Of a stretch of DNA of 64,000 nt, positions 17,513-24,191 are shown one piece after another; position 1 is the first letter of the stretch; each line of letters opens with the position of its first letter. The notes under the pieces were generated by a model. The model saw nothing but the letters and a program-made list of their open reading frames with translations, made no database searches and was not told where the DNA came from. The translations under genes were made by a program, and so were the position numbers. The DNA comes from Fibrobacterota bacterium (GTDB lineage: Bacteria > Fibrobacterota > Chitinivibrionia > Chitinivibrionales > Chitinispirillaceae): positions 1-64,000 of the forward strand of contig JAEYNR010000006.1 of assembly GCA_023412475.1 (NCBI GenBank), in the 5' to 3' direction.

Positions 17513-18724
17513 TTACTGTAGAGAGCTCTGAGCGGATGTATCTGCAATAATCGTTTCCCATTCCAGAAGAACGGTTGCAACGATTCCCAATAATGGAAAT
17601 ATCCATCCATACAGGGGAATAAAAAGTCCGGTAGCCACAGCCAGAATAAAAAAGATAAAATCGGTCGCTGATTCCGAATCTTTCCTATGCGGATGCAGTA
17701 CTGCCCTGCTGCTTATAAAAAGTGTCGCTGCAAATGCGATCAGAAAAGTCAGCATGCGAAAAAGTCCGCTCACCGATATCAGATGCAGATTTAAGACGCC
17801 AGAGAAAACCAGTATAAATGAAGATGAAAAAATTGCAACCGTAAAAAGATGCGCCCAAAGGACAAGTCGAGGCTCATAGCGATAATATGGACACCGCTTA
17901 AGTGTTGCTGCAGACTCTTTAAGATTGGATGAATAATATGAGTTAAGGACAAAGACCGTAAGAATAGTGAAAAATTCCATAAAGGGAGAAGATTGTTTGA
18001 TTATCAGAATCATAAATAACAGGAGAAGTACAGGAGCTGCGCATGTTAACAAAAGAAACTGCAGCGGATCGGTGCGCAAAAGATACATCACATTTCTGAT
18101 CACAAATGGCCTGATCTTAAGAGGAGCAAAGAATCCTATCCCTTTTGAAACTTTTATTATCAATAAAGATAAGACAGTGGGAAATGCCACCAAACGCCCC
18201 CGGCTGCGATCATCCTTGGCCGATGGACCAATAATGCCGCGATTTAACAGGCTCACAGAAATCATGAAAAAAAGCCACACCATGGCTATAACTATAGCAG
18301 GCAACACCAGAAGGTTAATAAATGAACGCTCTCTGAAAACAAAAAACTCCAGCAATATTCCTGCACCCATTGAACAAAGAATAAACGGAGTAATTGCACC
18401 ATGCACCGATTTTATTGAAGCAGCAGCCAGTTCCTTGCGCTGGTCACTGTTCATTGCCATAACAAAAAAGAAGTCCTCCCGCCTAGGATAACGCAGGAAA
18501 ACCGCGATTTTAATGAATACAACAATCTGTGCAACCCAGATCGTCAATCCCAGAAGCCAGGGTACCGGAACACGGGGAGCATTAGGATTTACCATAGAGA
18601 AAAATTCAAAGAGCCCGAATAACAATACTCCCAAAGCAACGCCCTTTGAGCAGGAACGTTTTTTTTCGGAAAGCGGTCCGACCAGATTCCTTATTAAATG
18701 CATCTTAACCATTGAACTGTTCAT
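17513..18724 (-). CDS. ABC transporter permease-type membrane protein, 403 aa
   Basis: Not assigned to a named family by me. The protein is strongly hydrophobic with roughly ten membrane segments, and lacks EAA-loop or FtsX/MacB periplasmic domains. Its gene begins inside the stop of the adjacent ATPase gene (TGATG overlap, ATG at 18724), so the two are translated together and form an exporter. The layout (one ATPase plus one all-membrane protein of about 400 aa) is typical of ABC-2 or Ecs/YthP-type exporters. An ATG four codons upstream is possible but the TGATG coupling is the better start. Substrate cannot be inferred. Confidence 0.75.
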   Translation of the reverse strand: MNSSMVKMHLIRNLVGPLSEKKRSCSKGVALGVLLFGLFEFFSMVNPNAPRVPVPWLLGLTIWVAQIVVFIKIAVFLRYPRREDFFFVMAMNSDQRKELAAASIKSVHGAITPFILCSMGAGILLEFFVFRERSFINLLVLPAIVIAMVWLFFMISVSLLNRGIIGPSAKDDRSRGRLVAFPTVLSLLIIKVSKGIGFFAPLKIRPFVIRNVMYLLRTDPLQFLLLTCAAPVLLLLFMILIIKQSSPFMEFFTILTVFVLNSYYSSNLKESAATLKRCPYYRYEPRLVLWAHLFTVAIFSSSFILVFSGVLNLHLISVSGLFRMLTFLIAFAATLFISSRAVLHPHRKDSESATDFIFFILAVATGLFIPLYGWIFPLLGIVATVLLEWETIIADTSAQSSLQ

Positions 18725-19485
18725 CAGACAGACCACTCCTGTACAAGATCGGTGTTGGTGAACAAATGGTAATAGATTTCATCGAGACTTTTACCGGGCC
18801 AGCGTTCCATAAGCTCCTTAACGGAACCGGCAAATGCGATCTTACCCTTTTTGAGAATGACAATATTTGTGGCGATTTTCTCCACAAAATCCAGCATATG
18901 TGACGAAACCAGAGCCCCCCGTCCCTGCTCTTTATACTGCGTTAGAAGTTTCTTTATTCCAAAAACAGAGAGCGGGTCCAGCCCGTTTGTGGGTTCGTCG
19001 ATAATCAGATAGCCTGACGCACTTAGAAAAGCGATCATCAGAGAAACCTTTCTGCGCATTCCCTGAGAATATTCTTTACACGGTGCAGTATCGAACCAGG
19101 ATTCGAGCTGAAAATGGTGGCGAAATTGAGAGATACTGTTTTCAAAGATTTCCTCTTTGATACGATGGATCTCTTTAACAATGCAGAGTATTTCGTAACC
19201 GCTTAACTGCTTATCAAGCAGCGGATCTTCGGGAGCATAGCCGATTCCAAAATCATACAGGACTGTTCCATTAATATCACGTACCGGTTTTGAATCGATG
19301 GAGTAGAGACCGCCGTAGTTGACAAGCTCATTAAGAAGCACCCGGATAAGGGAAGTTTTACCGCTGCCATTTGAGCCTACCAGAGCGGTTATGTCGTCTG
19401 AGCGCAAGTTAAAGGAGAGTGGCCCCAACGAAAAACGGTCGTTTTTTAAATAGGAGTAAGCTATGTTTTCCAGAGTAAAAATCAT
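18724..19485 (-). CDS. ABC transporter ATP-binding protein, 253 aa
   Basis: Cytoplasmic ATPase of an ABC exporter. Walker A GSNGSGKTS, Q-loop region FGIGYAPEDPL, signature YSQGMRRKVSL, Walker B YLIIDEPTNGLDPLS and switch His in SSHMLDF are all present, so it should be active. The organisation resembles CcmA-type single-domain ATPases of ABC-2 exporters. I placed the start at 19485 because AGGAA lies 7 bases upstream and the ABC fold begins at MIFTLENIAYSY; a longer frame from 19545 would add 20 polar residues. Coupled to the permease gene. Confidence 0.9.
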   Translation of the reverse strand: MIFTLENIAYSYLKNDRFSLGPLSFNLRSDDITALVGSNGSGKTSLIRVLLNELVNYGGLYSIDSKPVRDINGTVLYDFGIGYAPEDPLLDKQLSGYEILCIVKEIHRIKEEIFENSISQFRHHFQLESWFDTAPCKEYSQGMRRKVSLMIAFLSASGYLIIDEPTNGLDPLSVFGIKKLLTQYKEQGRGALVSSHMLDFVEKIATNIVILKKGKIAFAGSVKELMERWPGKSLDEIYYHLFTNTDLVQEWSV

Positions 19486-19602
19486 TGACTGTTCCTGATT
19501 TACAGTTTGAGATTTAGTTTTTATAATAATATTTTTTGAAACCATCTACTCAGCACGATAAAAGGGCAAACAAGTCTGAAACACTCTTATTCACTGTTTA
19601 AG

Positions 19603-19668
19603 ATTTGAGTATTTTGAAATTTGGAATTTATTTAGGATTTAAGAATTATGATTTGGAATTTTTCATCC
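19603..19668. repeat. Fragment of the dispersed element (3' module)
   Basis: TTTGGAATTTATTTAGGATT followed by TAAGAATTATGATTTGGAATTTT matches the distal module of the ~150-bp element at 11.5, 35.9 and 61.9 kb. Confidence 0.65.
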
Positions 19669-19724
19669 GATTAAATATTATTTCTGAATCCTTCCGATTG
19701 TTTCTAATTAACTTACCAGTTAAT

Positions 19725-20876
19725 TCAGGCAGAGCGTCCCCAGTACTTAATCGCTTTTTCTCCAAAAGAACTCCGTATACAGTCCAAAGCATCCATAAGC
19801 TTCTCTTCCCGCTGGTTGTCTGAGAAAAGATCCATCTGGCCGTAAGGAAAAGTTAACTCCAGAAACTCTGCAGTTAATTCTGTAATACGTACCCGACGGG
19901 TAAATATTTTGTCCAGCAACATGGCACACTGCTCATAGAGGCTCAGATCCCCCCGAAGAGGTCTTGACAGTTTAAGGGAGCGTGAGGCCTGTGATCCATC
20001 AGCATAGGTCACCCCCAGACGGATCTTGCCGGCAGCCAGCCCCATTTTGCGGATCTTAGCTCCGGCACCAGAGACCATACCAAAGAGCACTGCTGCGATC
20101 CGGGTTTTGTCATTTGTCTGCTCACCCAGAGTGAGCCTCTGTGCCACCGATGGAGCCGGCTTGAGGATCTCCCTCACTGGTGTGTCATCTATGCCGCGAG
20201 ATTGGCGGCTGATTTCGTATGCTGAAGGACCCAGTACCGTGGCAAGAGTCGATGCGGGAATCCGGTTCAGATCTTTAATCAGCCGCAAATTAAACTGCAA
20301 AAGCTGCTCCAGGTAACGCTGCTCAAGTCCGGGAAGAAAAGACACCGGAAGTGGCGACATAAAATCCTCTTCACAACCGGACAGAACAGTGCAAAGGCCA
20401 GCCGGCTTTATGACCCGGGTGGCAATCTTACTTACCAGACGATTGGCTGCCAACCCCGCCGTACAATCAAAACTGCACTGCTGCTTTATCCTTTTGCGCA
20501 TGGAATCTGCCACATCCACAGCAGGCCCTAAAAGCCGATTTGTACCGCTCAGATCGATAAACAGGTGTCCCGGTCCCGCAAGCTCTGCCAGAGGAGAGAG
20601 ACTGGCAGCCTGCTCAAAGAGAAATTTCTCGGCACGACTGTACTCTGAAGGCACCGGGTCTACCACCCGAAGATCAGGACATTTACGTCTGGCCGCCTCT
20701 ACAGTCATCCCCCGCACCACTCCCGCCTCACGCCCTTCAGTGGAAATATCCATAAGAACCCTGCGTGAACCAGATGCCCTTACCCCCACAGGATAGGAAA
20801 TCAACGTCGAATCTAACACCCTGGCAACAGCTACAAAAAAATTTATCACATTTATATGAAGAATCGTTCGTTCCAT
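19725..20876 (-). CDS. Catalytically degenerate Y-family DNA polymerase (ImuB-like), 383 aa
   Basis: The whole protein follows the Y-family layout: palm/fingers 1-180, thumb with LPGLEQRYLEQLLQFNLRLIKDL at about 185-210, and little finger 230-345. The polymerase carboxylates are gone. The usual HxDxDxFF opening reads HINVINFF, and the LDEAYLD segment corresponds to GHLFIDL, so the DE pair is replaced. The C-terminal tail keeps a beta-clamp-binding pentapeptide, QMDLF (347-351). Loss of catalysis with a retained clamp motif is the hallmark of ImuB, the scaffold of the ImuA-ImuB-DnaE2 mutasome. It is the last gene of a lexA-led operon, 133 bases after the DUF72 gene. ImuB proper is longer (about 500 aa); a new Y-family subclass is equally possible. 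Confidence 0.85.
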   Translation of the reverse strand: MERTILHINVINFFVAVARVLDSTLISYPVGVRASGSRRVLMDISTEGREAGVVRGMTVEAARRKCPDLRVVDPVPSEYSRAEKFLFEQAASLSPLAELAGPGHLFIDLSGTNRLLGPAVDVADSMRKRIKQQCSFDCTAGLAANRLVSKIATRVIKPAGLCTVLSGCEEDFMSPLPVSFLPGLEQRYLEQLLQFNLRLIKDLNRIPASTLATVLGPSAYEISRQSRGIDDTPVREILKPAPSVAQRLTLGEQTNDKTRIAAVLFGMVSGAGAKIRKMGLAAGKIRLGVTYADGSQASRSLKLSRPLRGDLSLYEQCAMLLDKIFTRRVRITELTAEFLELTFPYGQMDLFSDNQREEKLMDALDCIRSSFGEKAIKYWGRSA

Positions 20877-20966
20877 TTATTGCAAACCACAAAAATCAAA
20901 CCAGAAATCCGACCTCAAATATTTCGACATTCGATGTTCGGAATTTCCTATCCTTTACGAATCAGC

Positions 20967-21010
20967 ACCGGGCGTTGCCAGATGCTGAAGTAGTACGCCC
21001 TTTCAGGGCT
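20967..21010. repeat. GGGCGTTGCC / GCCCTTTCAGGGC dispersed element, copy 1
   Basis: CCGGGCGTTGCCAGATGCTG-AAGTAGTAC followed by GCCCTTTCAGGGCT. The same arrangement recurs at 23963-24006, so two copies bracket most of the SOS operon. This pattern is widespread in several environmental phyla; mechanism unknown to me. Confidence 0.65.
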
Positions 21011-21810
21011 CATTCTCTAAGCTTCTGTTTTAGTTTTCTGGCATTCTCCACTGCCTGCCCCTTGGAGTGATTATTAAAGACCACTAAAACCAAAGATGTC
21101 TGCGCAGCCATCGCCTCAATACGCGGAACCCACTCCCCCAGCTCACTGTCACTATAAAGGTAATCGTAACGGCTCACATTATCACCAGTCCACCAGTTAT
21201 CGCTGTTACGTCCGTGAAACCGCACATATCCGATTCCCGAAGTAACAATATTCTGAGCAAGTGGCAGTCCAGATAACTGCGGCTCATCTACATTAACATA
21301 CGTAATATTACGCTCTCTTAGTCCCTCGTAAACCGAAGGGCGTTGCCAGTAGCGATTTCGAAACTCCACAGCCAAAGGCAACTCCCCAAACTGAGCACAC
21401 AGCTTATTGAGATACTCCCGATTATCGCGGTTGTAATGAAAACTGAATGGAAACTGCAAAAGAATCACTGCAAGCTTTGATGCCTCCACTATAGGATCTA
21501 TCCCCCTTACAAACTCAGCCACATTGGAATTCACCCCCACAGATGAACCCTGGTGTGTAAGGGTACTATGCGCCTTCACTGAAAAAAGAAACTCCGGAGG
21601 AGTCACCGATATCATCCTGGCACTAAGCCGCGTCTCCGGCATACGATAATAGGAAAAATTAAGCTCAGCGACATCAAATTCCGATGCATAGAACTTTAGA
21701 TAATCCGATGATCTGGTGCCCGCCGGGTACAATACCCCTACCCAGTCATTATAGGAATAACCACTGGTGCCTATACGGATATTCGAAGAATTTTTTTTGC
21801 AATCAGCCAT
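21010..21810 (-). CDS. DUF72 (YecE-like) protein, 266 aa
   Basis: TIM-barrel protein of the DUF72 family, function not established. It shows the family opening IRIGTSGYSYNDWVGVLYP, then FDVAELNFSYYRMP, FLFSVKAHSTLTHQG, ILLQFPFSFHYN, LAVEFRNRYWQ and GYVRFHGRN. Length is normal (240-270). It lies 20 bases after the radical-SAM gene and 133 bases before the polymerase gene in a LexA-controlled unit. DUF72 genes are known near repair genes in other bacteria, so a DNA-damage-related role is a reasonable inference, not a demonstration. Its stop region touches the dispersed repeat at 20967-21010. Confidence 0.9.
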   Translation of the reverse strand: MADCKKNSSNIRIGTSGYSYNDWVGVLYPAGTRSSDYLKFYASEFDVAELNFSYYRMPETRLSARMISVTPPEFLFSVKAHSTLTHQGSSVGVNSNVAEFVRGIDPIVEASKLAVILLQFPFSFHYNRDNREYLNKLCAQFGELPLAVEFRNRYWQRPSVYEGLRERNITYVNVDEPQLSGLPLAQNIVTSGIGYVRFHGRNSDNWWTGDNVSRYDYLYSDSELGEWVPRIEAMAAQTSLVLVVFNNHSKGQAVENARKLKQKLRE

Positions 21811-21830
21811 TTTTAAATAACCACGATAAT

Positions 21831-22949
21831 CTACAGAGAAATGAATCTCATGGCCATCCGCAGACGACTTCCCTTAAACGGAAGAGCATCTGTATTGCCA
21901 AATTTAGCTTCCCTGCGCCGCTCGACTATTCTCTGCGCGGTCAATGGACCAATTCCAGGCACCCTGAGAAGCTCCATTAAACCAGCCCTGTTTACATTCA
22001 CCGGAAAAAACTCCATGTGAGACATGGCCCAAACAAGCTTGGGATCTTTATCCAAAGCAAGATTGCCCTGTTTGTCAAAGACGAAATCATCGGTATTAAA
22101 CCCATAAGAACGCAAAAGAAAATCGGTCTGGTAAAGCCGATGCTCCCGGAGAAAATTATCCTCACAAGTTTTGGTAACTCTTAACTCCCCCGGGATGCTC
22201 TTATCTCCCAGTCCCCGCTGGTATGCCGAAAAATAGACCCGGTTCAGTTTGAGTCTGCTATATAAACCTGCAGTATATCGAACCACTTCCGCATCTGTCT
22301 CATCCGATGCCCCTACAATAAACTGTGTTGTTTTCCTTATTTTACTAAACTCCGGTTTCCTGGAAGTCATTTCATTTATAAATTGAAGCGGCCTGATAAT
22401 ATCCCGATGGAAATTTTTTCTGGATGATAGATTGTCACAGTGTTTCTTTCCCGGAGTTTCAATATTGAGCGAAACAGCATTGGCCACCCTGAGCGCATCT
22501 TCGATAGCCCCTTCAGATGCCCCAGGGATCACCTTAAGATGAATGTGGCCCCGGTATTCATATTTTTTTCGCAAAATCCCTGCTGTATCATTTAGTAACT
22601 GCATCGTGAAATCGGGAGATTTAACCACCCCGGAACTTAAAAACAAACCGAACACTTTTTTCTGATACACATATTCCATAAATAAACGCGCCATCTCATC
22701 CGGACCAATAGTGCATCTGGGGAGATCGATCGTATTTCTGTAAGGACAGTATTTACAATCATTGACACATACATTTGACATCAGAGTCTTAAGCATCACC
22801 GAAAAGCCCCCCCTGGGAAGCGAAACCGGATAAAGCCAGGCACCATCACTGCCTCGTTGTCTACGGTCAGAGCCACCGGTACCACAGGCACAAGCCAGAT
22901 CATACTGAGAGGCATCGGAGAGCACCTGCAGTTTCGATATCACATCCAT
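21831..22949 (-). CDS. Radical SAM protein with C-terminal helix-hairpin-helix, DNA repair/modification type, 372 aa
   Basis: Putative DNA modification/repair radical SAM enzyme (the family often paired with a uracil-DNA glycosylase). The 4Fe-4S motif is CVNDCKYC (residues about 57-64), and a second cysteine pair (CACGTGG) lies near the N-terminus. The C-terminus has a helix-hairpin-helix (ELLRVPGIGPLTAQRIVERR, about 332-351), which normally binds DNA backbone. The ATG lies 3 bases after the lexA stop with AGGAAG inside the lexA end, so it is translated with lexA. No uracil-DNA glycosylase gene is next to it, unlike the usual pairing; the DUF72 gene occupies that place. Confidence 0.88.
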   Translation of the reverse strand: MDVISKLQVLSDASQYDLACACGTGGSDRRQRGSDGAWLYPVSLPRGGFSVMLKTLMSNVCVNDCKYCPYRNTIDLPRCTIGPDEMARLFMEYVYQKKVFGLFLSSGVVKSPDFTMQLLNDTAGILRKKYEYRGHIHLKVIPGASEGAIEDALRVANAVSLNIETPGKKHCDNLSSRKNFHRDIIRPLQFINEMTSRKPEFSKIRKTTQFIVGASDETDAEVVRYTAGLYSRLKLNRVYFSAYQRGLGDKSIPGELRVTKTCEDNFLREHRLYQTDFLLRSYGFNTDDFVFDKQGNLALDKDPKLVWAMSHMEFFPVNVNRAGLMELLRVPGIGPLTAQRIVERRREAKFGNTDALPFKGSRLRMAMRFISL

Positions 22950-22952
22950 TGC

Positions 22953-23582
22953 TCAATACTTCCTGATCACCCCAACAAGTTTACCAGCAATCTGAATCGA
23001 ACTCGCTGCTGAGAGCACAATATCAGAATATGCGGGATTCTCGGCACGCAAAAGAATCCTGTTGCCCTCTTTAATAAAACGTTTGAGGGTGGCATCCCCA
23101 TCAATAACAACCACAACCACTTCCCCATGTTCGGCAGTTGACTTCTTCCGCACTACCACCATATCGCCATTGAGTATCCCCATGCCATTCATGCTGTCAC
23201 CCTTTATCCGCAGCGCAAACAGCCCCTCCCCCTTGAAAATCGATTTATCTAGAGTCAGATACCCGTCCACATTTTCTATAGCGGTAATCGGCTTACCGGC
23301 TGCAACCGTGCCGATAAGAGGCACCGATACGCCGTCTTCGACCTCATCAGGTACGTTTTCTTCAAATGAAGTTATTTCGATACCACGAGCCTTACCTGCC
23401 AACAAACGGATGAAGCCTTTCTGTTCGATAAGCCTCAGATGCTGACGAACATTGTTGGGACTCTTATAGCCCAGGCCCTGAGCTATTTCCCTGACAGTGG
23501 GAGGAAATCCTGTCTGCTGACGATACCTGATAATAAAAGTGTAAACCCGGCTTTGTTCAGAAGTGAGTTCATAACCGGTCAT
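22953..23582 (-). CDS. lexA: LexA SOS repressor, 209 aa
   Basis: Represses DNA-damage genes until RecA filaments trigger self-cleavage. N-terminal winged helix residues 1-70 (FPPTVREIAQGLGYKSPNNV), cleavage site Ala95-Gly96 (GTVAAGKP), catalytic Ser130 (IKGDSMNGMG) and Lys167 (DATLKRF). All key residues are intact. The ATG overlaps the stop of the preceding 86-aa gene (ATGA), and the radical-SAM gene follows 3 bases after its stop. The promoter ahead of the small gene contains a perfect E. coli-type LexA box, so lexA is autoregulated and the entire downstream set is SOS-inducible. Confidence 0.96.
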   Translation of the reverse strand: MTGYELTSEQSRVYTFIIRYRQQTGFPPTVREIAQGLGYKSPNNVRQHLRLIEQKGFIRLLAGKARGIEITSFEENVPDEVEDGVSVPLIGTVAAGKPITAIENVDGYLTLDKSIFKGEGLFALRIKGDSMNGMGILNGDMVVVRKKSTAEHGEVVVVVIDGDATLKRFIKEGNRILLRAENPAYSDIVLSAASSIQIAGKLVGVIRKY

Positions 23583-23839
23583 GGCAATCTTAACGCTCCT
23601 TCGGTTTTAAAGATTTTTCCAGCAATTACCATCCGTCGTACACCTTTGGAATCATTCACATACCCACCTTTCATTGCAAAAGTTCTGACAGGTGCTATTA
23701 AGCGAGTACTATTAACCTCTTTGCTGCTTTTATCTACGTGAACTTTCGATGGACGGGGACTCCATAGCCGTAACGGCTGAAAAAGGGGCAAGGACATCTG
23801 TTCGATGGTTTGTTCGAACATCTGATTTTCATACTTCAT
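23579..23839 (-). CDS. Novel small SOS protein with beta-clamp-binding motif, 86 aa
   Basis: Not recognised as a known family. Residues 7-20 read MFEQTIEQMSLPLF, containing QMSLPLF, an excellent match to the extended sliding-clamp motif QLxLxLF (compare QLSLPL near the N-terminus of Hda). The rest is basic and Ser/Pro/Arg-rich (LRLWSPRPSK, TRLIAPVRTFAMKGGY, GVRRMVIAGKIFKTEG) without clear domains. The start at 23839 is chosen for the strong GGAGG site 10-14 bases upstream; the open frame extends farther (to 23965) but would run through the promoter and LexA box. It is the first gene of the SOS operon and overlaps lexA by ATGA. Small size, the clamp motif and co-regulation with an inactive polymerase suggest an adaptor at the replication clamp. 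Confidence 0.7.
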   Translation of the reverse strand: MKYENQMFEQTIEQMSLPLFQPLRLWSPRPSKVHVDKSSKEVNSTRLIAPVRTFAMKGGYVNDSKGVRRMVIAGKIFKTEGALRLP

Positions 23840-23873
23840 GGCTTTTTTCCTCCACAGTTGAGATCTACATTCA

Positions 23874-23902
23874 AATATACTGTCCATTTGAACAGTATGC
23901 AA
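23874..23902 (-). promoter_or_regulatory. SOS promoter with LexA box between -35 and -10
   Basis: Minus strand: -35 TTGCAT (23902-23897), 17-base spacer, -10 TATATT (23879-23874). The spacer carries CTGT-N8-ACAG, flanked so that ATACTGT and ACAGTAT form a perfect inverted repeat (23877-23898). This is the gamma-proteobacterial/E. coli consensus form of the LexA operator, and bound LexA would block RNA polymerase directly. The first gene starts 35 bases downstream of the -10. Confidence 0.9.
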
Positions 23903-23912
23903 GAGAAAATTA

Positions 23913-24006
23913 CATCCAACATCCAACATCCAACATCCCATCAAACAACACATATCCAACAACACAGGGCGTTGCCCTGTGCTAAGATAATGCGCCCTTT
24001 CAGGGC
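23913..24006. repeat. Short CCAACAT repeats and GGGCGTTGCCC element, copy 2
   Basis: Four units of about seven bases (AACATCC) at 23915-23942, followed by a perfect hairpin CACAGGGC-GTT-GCCCTGTG at 23963-23981 and GCCCTTTCAGGGC at 23993-24005. The latter arrangement repeats copy 1 at 20967-21010. GGGCTGAGCTAC...AACGCCCTACG continues to about 24050. Confidence 0.65.
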
Positions 24007-24191
24007 TATGTAGGGCTGAGCTACATTAATATAGGACAACGCCCTACGATTATGATGCCCCTAACCTCCTGAACCATGATTTAAACACTGTTTAAAATTA
24101 TATTCATTATTACCAAATTTAAGCAGATCAGTTTATCATTGCTTAGATTAATTAATCCAATAGTTTTCAGTTGAATTCACAGGGAATATCC

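Noticed and set aside
17513..18724. Assigning the membrane protein to a specific exporter (antibiotic, lipoprotein or copper)
   Set aside because: No substrate-specific motif was seen; only the pairing with an ABC ATPase is supported.
23840..23965. Longer N-terminus for the 86-aa SOS protein
   Set aside because: It would be translated from DNA upstream of and across the -10, -35 and LexA box, and the ATG at 23839 has a strong ribosome binding site.
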